Made by a program: the position numbers and the translations under genes. The notes beneath the pieces are model-generated. The model did not search any database. It saw only the letters and a program-made list of their open reading frames with translations, and had not been told where the DNA came from. A DNA stretch of 64,000 nt from Persicaria tinctoria (lineage: Eukaryota > Streptophyta > Magnoliopsida > Caryophyllales > Polygonaceae): the NCBI GenBank assembly GCA_037127255.1, contig JBANSL010000009.1:32318975-32382974 (forward strand), written 5' to 3'. Positions 23,151 to 34,597 of the stretch are shown here, one piece after another; within the stretch, counting starts at the first letter, position 1, and each line of letters begins with the position of its first letter.

Positions 23151-24737
23151 ACAACTCTCTCAAGAAACCCTAATTGTCTCTACCGATTTTATGTTTATAA
23201 TCCAAGTTGTTAGCATGGATCTCCATTAGATGGGCAATAAACACATAAACAAGTAGGAAAATGCTCAAAACATGATAAAGGTCGGATCTTTACCTCAAAT
23301 ATGCATGGCTATCGTCGGGCTCGCCCCAACCCTAGAAGTGGGTGGACTACTCGCTCTTCATCGCAAACTCAGACATCATCGATTAAAAAGAAATAACTTG
23401 CATTAACTAAATTCAAAGCCTTTACAATCCCGGCAATCAACTTTCGCAAACTGCCAAAACCTTACAAACCTCAAACTCCTAAACCGTCTCTGTGGAACTA
23501 CTTGTCTTCCTCTGAAATTGAATGAATAAAACTGAGCCCCATGGGCCTTATTTATAGCCTTCATTCCCTACCTATTCTAGGAAAGAAGATATTTATCTAT
23601 ATCTAAAACTTTATCTAAAATGCTTAAGGATAAATAAAAGACATAAAAGAATTAAATCTAAAATAGGAATTATATCTAAATGTCTTCAATGGATAGAATC
23701 TTTCTCTTCATGGTAGATCTTGATAGTTTCGGATAGAATCGGAAATCTTCATGCCCAAGGAATCCAAATCCGAGTAGAGTTGATCAAACCGCGCCGTTCA
23801 GCTTCTGGAAGCTTCGTCGACCTCGAAAAGGCCTAGTCGACCTCGAGTAGGAATCCTGGTCGACTGGTCTTGGCTGGCTTCTCTGCTCGACAGGCTCGGA
23901 ATCTGGCTAATGGTGCTCGTCGACCTCGACAAGCCCTAGTCGACCTCGAGTAGACTGGCTTCGCCGACTAGGTCTTCTCGGGTAGATCTCCTCGATGTGG
24001 CTCAGACATGGCTTCCTGGGCTCGTCGACCTCGACTAGCACTCGTCGATGTCGAGTAGGGTGGGTCTTGCCGACTAGGTGCTCTCGGGTGGCTTTACTGG
24101 ACAAGCCTGGATCCGGACTCATGGGCTTGTCGATCTCGACCAAGCTTCGTCGAGATCGAGTAGACATGATCTTCTCTGGTCGAGCAACTTCTCCTCGGTA
24201 AGGATTCGGGCAGGCGCTAGAAGGCTCGTCGATCTCGACAAGGGCTCGTCGAGATCGAGTAGGGTTGTGCTCGGCTTCTCGTCCTCAGCTTCTCGGGCAG
24301 CTCTTCTCCTTGTCGACTCCGGGTGTGGTGTCTGGGCTTCGTCGATCTCGACTAGGGTTTGTCGAGTTCCTGTTGGGTCCGGAAGTCGGGTGGTCTGGCT
24401 TGCTCGATCAGGCTCTATCGACAAGGTTGTGCTCGGACATGCTCGTCTAGGTCGAGTAAGGCCTACTCGAGATCGAGTAGCCTTGACTCTCAGACTGGTT
24501 CCGCTGCTTTGACCTTGGACTTCTGTAGTGGTTTTCCGAGCTTTTCCGACCTTCTGTAGAATTGATGTAAAGTGCCTCGATTTCTGCGAATTAAACAGAA
24601 ACTGGTGTAGATTCCATAATTTTGGCAAATAAACATAAACTACATAGATTCTGTACTATCTAAACCCAAATGAATGCAATGTATACAAAAATCGATATAA
24701 AAGTTATTATAAAACATGTCAGATTCAGCTCACAACA
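23151..24737 (-). repeat. E2 3' LTR, truncated on the left
   Basis: It matches the right E2 LTR from 42036 onward and ends ...CTCACAACA next to a polypurine tract (rc AAGTATGGGGTGTT). About 600 bp present at 41435-42035 are missing here. A TATA box (TATAAATA on the minus strand, 23549-23556) is intact. Upstream in the sense direction, 23815-24480 holds about 25 GTCGACCTCGAC / TCGAGATCGAGTAG words. Confidence 0.85.
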
Positions 24738-25970
24738 AACACCCCATACTTAAGCTTGCTTGTCCTCAAGCAATACTTTTATTTGTCATTCAGGGGAAGA
24801 ATTCAAACTCTCAACATCTTAGATTCATTCTTATATGTTCCTGCAATCAATTACCATCCTCGAAAAGGTACTAGTGTCACAGATTCATGCACGTGCAAAT
24901 ATGTAAAAGCAAGATCTACTCACAAAAGGAGGGTTACGCATAAATAATTTATATGACAAAGCATTTATAATCAAGAAGACTTTAATTTAAGCTCATGAAG
25001 GAGTAGATTGGTAAAAGGCTAAAAGGTGGGCAATTTTTGGCAATGTGGTGCTTTTGATCCGGGGAAATGGATCATTTCCAAACTTGAGTTTCATTCCACA
25101 TTCTTTCTCCATTTGATTCATCACCTTTCATATTGCTTTTCTCAATAATAATGCTTTTACCTCTCTAACCTCAGCACTGCCTTCTCGCGAGTCGCAAACA
25201 TGGGTGTCATGAATGACCCCGGATACTTAGTGCTTTGGACTCCTCACAGTGTGTCCCATCTCTCCAAACTATTATCTTAGAGAGCAGGGTCAATCTACCT
25301 TTATCTCCTGAGGTGATTGGATTTTCTTTCACTCATTAAATTTTCATATATTTCAAACAATTTCCTTCCAAACTCCAATAATGATAATAATCACAAACAC
25401 CATATGATAATCTCCATAATGTAACATCATTCTCAACATAATCCCCGGATAAGGTAAAGAATGGTCAATATTTAGATCATGTGGAGCAAATATTGAAATA
25501 AGGCATATTATGACTTTTTGTGATGCATAAGCATGGGTAAGGCTAGGATTATAACAATATGAGCATTATATGGAAATATAAAGTCCTCAATCATCTTATC
25601 ATGCAACATGTCAAAAGAAACTTCAAATTTTACCTCCTTTCATGGTTTTCATCAAAATATGCACTTCATTGTGACTTCCCTTAACTAGGCAATTTCATGC
25701 TATATCTTTAATGAATCCAATTTTTGCATCGTCGAGTTCAATATAAGCTTCCATGACATTATGTCGAAAATTTCAATAGGGGTCATTTTTCTCAAATTTT
25801 TGGAAATCATGCATATTAAGCACATAAAGCAATAATGCATTCCAAAATAGCCATATAGCAATTCAAAGAAATAATGCACATATATATCAAATATGATCAA
25901 ATATAGCAAATATGCACAAAGTAAGCCCTTCCCCCACCCCATACTTAAAATTTACAGTGTCCTCACTGTA
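24738..25970 (-). other. E2 3' noncoding domain between two PPT/hairpin modules
   Basis: The outer module is a polypurine tract at 24738-24752 with hairpin GCTTG-TCCT-CAAGC (24758-24771). The inner one is CCCTTCCCCCACCCC (25926-25940) with hairpin TACAGTG-TCCT-CACTGTA (25953-25970). One GCAAACATGGGTGTCATGAA motif lies at 25193-25212, as in E1 and E3. It is AT-rich with no coding region. Confidence 0.65.
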
Positions 25971-26034
25971 TAAAATCAAATCAAAACAAGAGCAAAGGAA
26001 GGAACTCACAGGATAATGCATTGAGGAAGGCTGA

Positions 26035-26260
26035 TCAGTGTAGGTCGAGTATAGGTGCCTCGTCGATCTCGAGTAAGGTGTACCCGATCTCGAGTAGGCT
26101 TGTCTGCGTCTGGTGGTTTCTGAAGTCGAGGAGTGTCTGGTGCTTGTCGAGGTCGAGTACGTCTACTAGAGGTCGAGTAGCTCCTGGCTTCTCCTCCTCG
26201 TCGTTGTCGACTTGGCCTTCGTCGATTTTGACTGGTTTTTCAGGGACTTCTTCCTCCACT
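26035..26260 (-). repeat. E2 word patch downstream of the ORF
   Basis: Units such as GTCGATCTCGAGTA, TCGAGGTCGAGTAC and GAGGTCGAGTAG recur in an otherwise AT-rich stretch. The same words occur in the E2 LTRs and in its coding region. Confidence 0.75.
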
Positions 26261-26440
26261 TTTCGCGATCCTTATATGCTTGCCGATCAAAAAGTATTAG
26301 ATTCCACAAAAACAAGACTATCCATATGAATTATTTTAAAAAACAAAAAACAAAAAAAAACAAAAATTAAGAAAATTCAAATAAAATTTATATACACGCT
26401 CTAGATTTTAGAGTCGCTAGGCCGACTTCTCCGTTTGCGC

Positions 26441-27912
26441 TCAAGGACCATTATTGTGGGGCCCGCTCATGCTTGGCCCTTCTCCTGGATCATCTAGGTC
26501 CTGATGGTAGTATGCAAGCTCAGCGGACAGGGGGTTGCTTGCATCATCTCCCTTTTCTTTTTTCTTTTTCTTTGTAGCCCTTAGTTTCTGCAAATTCTCT
26601 CGCCATGGTGTTTTAGCTCCCTTTAAATCATTAAAAATTTTATTTATGGACTGAGGGGGAGTAGAATTCATACCTAAACTTACCTGTTCGGACCCAAAAC
26701 AAAAATCTTTGGGCTTGGGTCTACTCGATGTCGAGTACAGCTGGTCGACCTCGAGTACAGGGACCCCATACTTAGACTCTGGGAAAGTCTCTGGCTCAGC
26801 AGTGGTGGTTGAGATCGACAACGTTTTGTCGAGGTCGAGTACAGCGCTTGTCGAGGTCGAGTAAGGCTTGTCGACCTCGAGTACAGATTTGGTGCTTTCC
26901 TCCGCTGTTTGCTTAGTCCTGTCGAAGCTGATGCTTTTCACCTCTAGCCAAGAAATTTCCTCTTTTGCAGGGCCAAAAGAGAAATCTAAAACCTCATCGC
27001 CTATGGTGAAGGTGAGCGATCGATTCTTAACACTAATCTTGGCATCTGCAGTAGCTAAGAATGGTCTACCAAGAATAATATGGCTAGTATGATCTTCAGC
27101 ACAATCAATAATAAGAAAATCAGCTGGAACAAAGAATTTACCAACCTGGACTGGGACATTTTCGACTATACCTGTAGGGATTACCACAGTATTGTTTGCC
27201 ATGTATAATTTAGCATCCACAGGTTCTATGCATCCTATCTTAACCTTCCGCCAGATTGATAAAGGCATTATGCTCACACTTGCTCCTAAATCGCATAGAG
27301 AATCATATTTATATTGTCCAAAACCCACAGTAACAGAAAACTTACCAGGGTCAGGCTTCTTTTCAGGGACGTGGAGGACTTTGCATTCGCCTGCGATCTC
27401 TGAGATAGATCGCTTCTTGCTCAGGATTTCCTTCAGGAATTTGACATATACAGGCATCTCTTGCAGGGCTTCTGTAAAAGGAATAGAAAAGTTTAGTTCT
27501 TGCAGCATATTAACAAATCTATTGAATCTACCCGCAGTGGGGTCTTTATGAGTTTTAGAAGGGAAAGGAAGTGGCTTTTTCTGTTTCGAAGCCAGATCAG
27601 CTGTCGGAGATGCTGCAGAGTTTTCGACGTCGGCCAGATGCTCCTCGACTTCGACCAGAGGCATGTCGAGATCGACCAGAGGCTTGTCGACCTCGAGTTG
27701 ACTTGTCGACCTCGGGTTGCTGGTCTGCACAGCGGAGTCCGAGCTCAGATTCTGGTCTTGGTCGAGTACGGGCTTGTCGAGGTCGACCACTGTCTTGTCG
27801 ACATCGAGTACAGGCTTCTCGAGATCGAGTTGTTGTTCTGCTTGGCTCTGCTGTTTTCCGACCTCTGGCTCGTGTAATTGATGCCCACTCCTCTGTCTGC
27901 AAAGGGAGCTGT
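26441..27912 (-). CDS. E2 protease-containing ORF without RT or integrase
   Basis: In E2 sequence the frame enters at 27912; upstream codons to 28033 belong to the inserted E1 LTR. The first 100 residues are a linker built from repeats like LEVDKPLVDLDMPLVEVEEH, encoded by the element's GTCGAC/CTCGAG words. A retroviral-type aspartic protease follows (catalytic DLGAS, about residue 248 of the open frame; later IILGRPFLATADAKI). After it come more DLDK/EVDQ repeats and a lysine-rich tail ending in a stop at 26441. There are no reverse transcriptase, RNase H or integrase motifs, so E2 must have relied on enzymes from a related element. The frame does not line up with the gag half across the E1 insertion, so a frameshift may also lie in this linker. 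Confidence 0.8.
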
Positions 27913-29187
27913 TGACGGAGGGAAAACCTGTCGTTGATCCGCCAAAGTAACTCAAACCTATAACTAGTATAGTAATATACAAGAGGTCGATCCCACAGGG
28001 AAATTTATGATTCAAGTGTGATTCGAGTGTCAATAAGAGTAACCAAAGGGGGTTTTAGTGTGAAAGTTTTGAAGTAAAGTAACGAAAGCAGAATCAGTGA
28101 TTTTGGTTTAGACAATTTAGGCGAAGCAATTCCACCTACAATTTTCCACTTTATTGGATTGAAGCGATCATTGTAACTTCTTCTCGTCCTATTATGTTTC
28201 CTATGAATGCCCTTGTCCCGACCTAATATAGTTACTAGTCCAACCAGTCCTAGCAACCCTTATCAATCAAATAGTCCCTAAAGAAGGATTTAACCCTATT
28301 GATAGCTTTAAGTTCAGAGATTAGCCAAGGTATTTGCAGTCCCTAAAAAAGGATTTAACAACACATTCAACTTCCTACTCATTCAATTAGTTCAACCATC
28401 CCTAAAGGAATAAGTTTGCCACTTAGGTTAAGGTTCACAACCAGGAATCTACAAAACCTTAGCGATTGAATTGATCTAACGAGTTGGCCAGACAAGATAG
28501 AACAAATCAATAATTAATTAAGCACAAAGAAGTTGAAGCATTCACAAATAGGAAACTAGGAGCGAGAATTAGAAACTCACAATCAATCCGAATAAAGCTT
28601 CAAATTGCAGGCATAATAGATGAGTTTAGTTCCTCGTGGAAGACATAGCTCAGAATCTCTAAAAAGTCTAATGGTTGTATGAATAGAATCCAAGGTGATG
28701 AAAAATAACATAAAAGGCCTCATAAAAACATCCCAAGTCGGCCTCAAAACAACATAGTCAAATTAGGGTTTTTCCAAAAAACGCGCTCCGCGCTGACGGT
28801 ACGTGCGGCGGCCGCCGCAAGGGTTGCGGCGCCCGCGGCACATTGTTTCTTCACTACCCGTTGCGGCGGGTGCAGCGGCGCCCGCGGCACCTCCTGCGGC
28901 GCCCGCGGCACATAGTTCTGCCGTGGTCTTCTAGCTTCCTTTGCGGGCTTTTCTTCTCGTCTTGCTTCTTTCTTCCTTGTTCCTTCCCATGTATCTTGTG
29001 TTCCTCTTCGAGATATTGCATCTCCCAAATGTGTTCCGATTCAATCTGCGGGATAAACACAAAATTGCGCAGAATCTGAACTTTTCTAAAATAAACACAA
29101 GATGCAATTTAATGATAAAGCAAGCAAGAAATGCAACCTAATTAAACTAAAAGTATCTATAATGCCTATCTAAAATATGCATTATCA
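27913..29187 (-). repeat. E1 3' LTR
   Basis: 1275 bp, TGACGGAGGG ... AATATGCATTATCA on the plus strand, followed by the PPT. The GC-rich patch at 28803-28915 has one GCGGCGGCCGCCGC palindrome and several GCGGCGCCCGCGGCAC units. It carries one 21-bp unit (near 28890) more than the 5' LTR. Confidence 0.95.
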
Positions 29188-30486
29188 AATTCCCCCACAC
29201 TTAACCTTTGCTTGTCCTCAAGCAATGATAGAATGAACATGAATCAATGTATCCCACAGGAAATCCCTTCAAGTTTTAACATTACCAAAAAGCAACATCA
29301 TAGCAGGTGAAAACATAAACCAAGCAAACAAACGTCATAGCATGTATTCAGGTGATCAAAGCTTAGAAGTAGACATCATCCAACCTCACCAAAAATATGT
29401 GTTTCACTCATGTGTTTAGGCTTTTAGGTACAATTCTCAACTCAAACCAATAATGCACTAAGCTCCTAGACATTGACCACCATATCACCAACTATCTACC
29501 AAAATGTCATTACTTGCGGGATAAAATAAAAAAAATAAAATGCAACACTTTTTTTTCTTTTTCTTTGGTTTTCTTTTCTTTTTTTTTTCTTTTTTCTTGT
29601 CTTGGTGCTTTCCTTACGCGAAGCGCAAACATGGGTGTCATGAATGGCCCCGGTCTATCAACACCTCAACTTACTAATATGAAGTCCACTCGAACACCTT
29701 TTGACGCAAGTTGCAAACATGGGTGTCATGAATGAACCTGGTTACTCAATGATCAAGCTTCTTTCCTAGTGGATAGTTTTCAACACCTTTTTGCGCGAAT
29801 CATACCCATGGGTGTCATGCGTAGACTCGGTTACTCAGTGCATCAACCATTGCCACCTTATTTACTAGATATGCATAAAATTGAACAAAAAGACTCAAAA
29901 TATAAACATAAACTCCGCAAGCAATAAAACATGTGCATCGGCCTTTAAAAATAGATATTGCAGTCAATGCCAAGAGGTAGCAACACTAGGCGAGTAATTC
30001 ACACAATTGAGTAAAAGAATTCAAATAAGGCCAAACATCCTCACAGGGTCATGTTTTTAGGACTTCAATCACACTTTAGCTCAATCATACATGCTCAATT
30101 ATATTTGCTAGCTCATGCTCCACAAAAATCAAATAGAAATAATAATCAAAACATCCAGAACTCCATGGGATTTGTATGATTCATGCTTGAAATTTAAAAT
30201 AGAGGACAAACTAAGCAAGATGGGTATTTGAATAACACATATATATGCAATGCATGCTTGAAATTTTTTTTTTTTTCCGAAAATGCAGAAAACAAACTAA
30301 TTAAATTCGAAAATGCAGAAATTAAAATGATTAAAATAACTAAACTTAACAGAATTAAAATAACTAACTATTACAGAATTAAACATGTGCATAAACTTAA
30401 ACATGTCCTAAAAATTTATAGAAATAACATAAAATACACACAAGTCTCCTCCCCCACACTTAAAATTTTCAGTGTCCTCACTGAAA
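29188..30486 (-). other. E1 3' noncoding domain between two PPT/hairpin modules
   Basis: The true PPT (29188-29203) is followed inward by hairpin GCTTG-TCCT-CAAGC (29210-29223). An internal PPT-like tract (30446-30459; AGTGTGGGGGAGGA in sense) has hairpin TTTCAGTG-TCCT-CACTGAAA (30467-30486). Between them lie three copies of a motif around CAAACATGGGTGTCATGAAT (29617-29655, 29703-29742 and, diverged, 29790-29840). The domain aligns along its length with E3 and in part with E2. Confidence 0.7.
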
Positions 30487-30545
30487 CAGTACAGACAACC
30501 AAAATAAACATAAAAGCTCAGAGTGAAGGAGGGTAGAACTAACCA

Positions 30546-31796
30546 TCACTGAGGCGGAGGCTGGTAAGGCGGCGACTGGTATGGCGGAATGTGAGGGTAC
30601 TGCTGGCGGAAGTAGTACTGCTGTTCTTTCCGCATCTCCTCTAACTGGTAGTTCGTCTCACTCCGCATTGCCGCCATGTTGGAGTCCGACTCCCTCATAG
30701 AGCGACCGATGTCGCTGAGGGCAAACTCAACTGCATCCTGGCGTAAGGATAGACGATGGAACTCATTGGCCAGGTAGTCCCGCAAGTAGTCGTCCTCATT
30801 AGGCGAGAAGCGATGTCCCGCAGAAGGTCCAGCCGCCTGCTGTGCATCCCCCATATGATGATCTGTCGGTGCAGGGGCATCCTCCTCCTCATCATCCTCA
30901 GGAACCTCCTCCGCAGCCTGCTCCTGATCGCCTGCGATGTAAAGGGTGTTGTCGGAAGGTCCATAAGGTAGGAGCCTGGGAAGACTCAATCGGTGCTCTC
31001 CACGGTTTCCGGACTTCAAATTCCAGCCCCTTCCATCATTACCCTCGAGCACAACCGCCCTCCTAAGCTGCTCTGTAGTGTAGGTGTACCCACCAGACAT
31101 AGGGGTACCGCACTGCTCAGGCGATAAGTATTGGTAGGCTATGAGGCTGATCATGCCTCCCAAGCCAAATCTGCCGGACTTTGACCCCTGGATCCTTAGA
31201 AAGGCCTCTATAAATATGTCGACCCAGTCTGGTGTACCACGAGACTGGGGAGCAAAGCTCCATAACCAGGCGAGATCAGCAGCATACACCTTGTTCACGT
31301 CGCCTCGGCCGCTAAAGCACATGGCCAAGACTTTGTGAATCAGGCGGAAGCAGGGGTGGACAAAACTGTAGTTGTACTCCCCCTTGTGGCTATCAAAAAC
31401 TGCACTAGTTGCTTTGAACCACAGGTCATGGCGTTGCTGCTCAGTAGTCATAGAAGACCAATTCAGGGTGGGTGCTTGTGATATCCCAAACTGCTGTCGG
31501 AGGTTGTCAATTGTGCAAACATGAGGTTGGTCCAACAAGTTGAACCGAATCCTCGAATCTTCAACCCTCTCAAAAGTAGCTATAAATTCCCACGCCAGCT
31601 CGGGGTAAGTCGGGGCACCACGATCCAGAAATCCCCCCAACCCACCATGGGTGAGCATCCTATGGGTAACATCCAACATCCCCAGCGTCTGCAGTGTTGG
31701 GGTGTGAAAGAACTTCGTCTGAACGAAGCGTCGAGCATCGAAATTCTTAAAAATCCTCCTCTGTTCATCGGATGCATTCCTCAACCGGCGCACCAT
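30546..31796 (-). CDS. Athila-type ORF in the env position (ATHILA ORF-1 like)
   Basis: The minus-strand ATG at 31796 opens about 416 codons. The frame extends further upstream, but this ATG follows an ACAG and starts the conserved-looking part. The protein has an arginine-rich N-terminus (MVRRLRNASDEQRRIFKNFD), a globular central region (FNLLDQPHVCTIDNLRQQFG...), a Glu/Asp-rich linker (EEVPEDDEEEDAP) and a Gln/Pro-rich C-terminus. This resembles the ATHILA ORF-1 family, which plant Athila elements carry between integrase and 3' LTR. I see no signal peptide, no convincing membrane span and no furin-like site, so nothing shows that it is an envelope protein. Its function is unknown. The frame is intact. 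Confidence 0.65.
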   Translation of the reverse strand: MVRRLRNASDEQRRIFKNFDARRFVQTKFFHTPTLQTLGMLDVTHRMLTHGGLGGFLDRGAPTYPELAWEFIATFERVEDSRIRFNLLDQPHVCTIDNLRQQFGISQAPTLNWSSMTTEQQRHDLWFKATSAVFDSHKGEYNYSFVHPCFRLIHKVLAMCFSGRGDVNKVYAADLAWLWSFAPQSRGTPDWVDIFIEAFLRIQGSKSGRFGLGGMISLIAYQYLSPEQCGTPMSGGYTYTTEQLRRAVVLEGNDGRGWNLKSGNRGEHRLSLPRLLPYGPSDNTLYIAGDQEQAAEEVPEDDEEEDAPAPTDHHMGDAQQAAGPSAGHRFSPNEDDYLRDYLANEFHRLSLRQDAVEFALSDIGRSMRESDSNMAAMRSETNYQLEEMRKEQQYYFRQQYPHIPPYQSPPYQPPPQ

Positions 31797-32279
31797 CTGT
31801 AATAAATACCAGCAGTGTATATCGACAACCCCAAACAGATTCAGAATTCCACACGAACAAGCACAACTCAAACACAACCAAAGTCAATCAATAACACACA
31901 CAAACGAAGCACACCACAAGGAATCAAGAATCTCAATTTAAAGCCTCAACTCAAGAATACTTCACAATATATCAACAATCATACCTCAAATTTCCAATTC
32001 ACACCAAAGCTCTAATTTCAATGTTAAAAACCACACAAAATCAGCCTCAATAACAAAGAAAAATCAGCCCCATATTTCATATGTGCACAAATTCACCCTT
32101 AGAGAACAATAATAATAATCCACATTACTCAAAATATCACTTTCAAACCAAACTTCCATCATCAAATCTCATAAACTCCATAAAATCAGTCCCATAAATA
32201 AGAAAATCAGTCCCCATAAAACAATTTATTCCACACAAATTTCCACCTTTAAACAATGAACAAACACCCAAAAATCAAA

Positions 32280-33121
32280 TCTCTACCTAGTTCTTAACCA
32301 CATTTAGAAATTTCAAATATGGAGAGCAAAGGTGAAGAAAATCATACCTTGAGAGTTTAAAGGGTAGGAAACTTGAAGATCTTCGGAAATTTAGGGCTGC
32401 AGGCTCCGGATCTGCTGTCCGCCGCGGGTTTGGGAGTGGTATTGGTGAGAAGAAAGAGGATTGGAGGGTGAAGGAGAAGAGCAACAATGGGGCTTGGGGC
32501 TTTGGAAAGTGACGGTGAAGAAGAAAGAGAGAGGTGAGGTAGGGTTTGGATAAAAGGTATGTAATTTATTTAACTTATTTTATATATATTTTTTTTTTAA
32601 ATCCGAGATGGGGTACCGTTGCGGCGGGCGCCGCAGAGGGTGCGGCGGCCGCCGCAACACCCTTTGGTTCCCTTGCGGCGGGCGCTGCGGGAAACAGCTC
32701 CCTGGCGGAGGGCACCGCAGCGGCTGCGGCGGCCGCCGCTCGTTGTACTCGGGTATATTATTTTATTTTTTTATATTTTTTTTTAAATTAATTTAACTAC
32801 CTATATGATTGTCCTAAATTAGCTAATGGACATTACCTAAAACAATAATAAAAATGAGAAAGATAGGGGACTTACCTCGGGTTGCCTCCCGAGAAGCGCC
32901 TTTGTTTCAAGTCGTTGGCTCGACGTGATGGCCCTTGAGTGGCCTAGTCGGTTGGTTCAGCAAGCACCAACTCCTCTTCTTCATTATGTGGTATGTTCTC
33001 AAAGTAAGGCTTAACTCTATGCCCATTGACCTTAAAGAGCTCATGAGACTTAGGGTCATAGAGTTCAATTGCTCCATGAGGGAATATCTTTGAGATGGTG
33101 TATGGTCCTTCCCACCTTGAT
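32280..33121 (-). other. E1 region after integrase, with GC-rich word patch
   Basis: From 33121 to about 32946 a different frame continues the integrase C-terminus (RSRWEGPYTISKIFPHGAIE), so the upstream frame has shifted. 32872-32930 contains a segment shared with E3 20210-20275. 32617-32745 holds GCGGCGGGCGCCGC and GCGGCGGCCGCCGC words, as in the E1 LTR and in its pol linker. No other gene is seen. Confidence 0.6.
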
Positions 33122-34516
33122 CTAAGCTTTCCAGGGAAGAGTTAGTTTCAAGCGTGATTTGTATAGAAGGACCTTGTCTCCTATTGCTAGCTCTTTCCGC
33201 AGAATATGCTTGTCATGCCAAGCCTTTGTCTTCTCCTTATAGATCACTGCATTATCGTAAGCATCCAGACGCAATTCCTCTAGCTCTTGCAACTGATGTT
33301 TTCTAAATTCACCCACTTCATCCAACCTCATGTTGCAATTCTTTACAGCCCAATATGCCTTATGCTGAAGCTCTACAGGGAGATGACAGGCTTTTCCAAA
33401 GACAATACGATAAGGGGACATACCAATAGGAGTCTTATAAGCTGTCCGATAAGCCCAAAGAGCGTCATTGAGCCTTAGACTCCAATCCTTTCTGTTGGGT
33501 GCCACTGTCTTCTCCAGAATGGTCTTTATCTCCCTATTCGATATCTCCGCTTGACCATTGGTCTGAGGATGATAGGCAGTGGACACTCTCTGTGTGACAT
33601 GATATTTCTTTAACAGGGCAGTGATTGTCCTATTGCAGAAATGTGTCCCTCTGTCACTAATTATGGCTTTAGGCACCCCAAATCTTGCGAAAATGGTGTC
33701 CTTTAGGAAATCTGCAACCACTTTAGCATCATCAGTTCTGGTGGCTTTTGCCTCCACCCACTTGGAGACATAGTCCACCGCAAGTAAAATATACAAATTC
33801 CCAAAAGAGCTAGGGAAGGGACCCATAAAATCGATACCCCAAACATCAAAGATTTCACAGAATATGACAGTTGTTTGTGGCATTTCATTCCTAGCAGATA
33901 TGTTCCCGACCCTTTGACATCTATCGCATGATTTACAGAAGGCATTAGCATCTCTAAATAAGTGAGGCCAAAAGAAACCTGCTTCTAACACTTTTCTAGC
34001 AGTCTTTTGAGGACCAAAATGGCCTCCACATTCATGAGCATGACAAAAAGTAAGGACAGATTGTACCTCATTGTCCGGCAGACACCTCCTAATTACCTGA
34101 TCAGCACAATGTTTCCAAAGGTAGGGGTCGTCCCAAACGTAGAAGCGAGAGTCATGTCGAATCTTGTCCTTCTGAGCTTTTGTAAATTTCGGTGGAAATT
34201 CTCCCGTGACCAAGAAATTCACCATATTGGCGAACCAAGGTCGAGGAGTATGGACACCCATCAACAATTTAGAAATATCAGGACTTACCTCATCAGGACT
34301 CTCCGTCCTTGTTTGTTCCTGCAGCTGCAACGAAGATGTGTGAGTGATATAGAATAGTGTATCGTCAGGGAACTCACCGTGAATAGGTCTTTGATCTTCC
34401 GGCTTGTCCTCTTCTTGGACAAGTCTGCTGAGGTGGTCTGCTACTAAGTTTTCTGCACCTTTCTCATCTTTGATTTCGATGTCAAATTCACTCAAAAGTA
34501 AAATCCATCGAATCAA
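33122..34516 (-). pseudogene. E1 integrase part of pol
   Basis: The 464-codon frame starts inside the end of RNase H ([19 protein letters not shown]). It contains the HHCC zinc-binding region (HECGGHF ... CKSCDRC, residues about 161-200). The catalytic triad is D229 (WGIDFMGPF), D288 (ISDRGTHF) and E324 ([11 protein letters not shown]). Integrase inserts the cDNA into the host chromosome. The frame is the same as the RT frame upstream but separated from it by two TAA codons (34598 and about 34527). It ends early because of a frameshift near 33130; the proper C-terminus lies in another frame down to about 32946. All catalytic residues are present. Confidence 0.85.
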
Positions 34517-34597
34517 TCTTGGTTTCGCTTATTTCTTAGTTAATAGATAACGAAGAGCAGCGTGATCAGTGAAGACAATTACCTTAGCTCCTAGGAG

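Noticed and set aside
24078..24628. Long Ser/Arg-rich frames on both strands in the E2 LTR
   Set aside because: They follow the GTCGAC/CTCGAG word repeats, are interrupted differently in the second LTR copy and have no family resemblance.
30546..31877. Calling the E1 extra ORF an envelope gene
   Set aside because: Its position is env-like, but no signal peptide, membrane anchor or cleavage site is visible. It fits the ATHILA ORF-1 family better.
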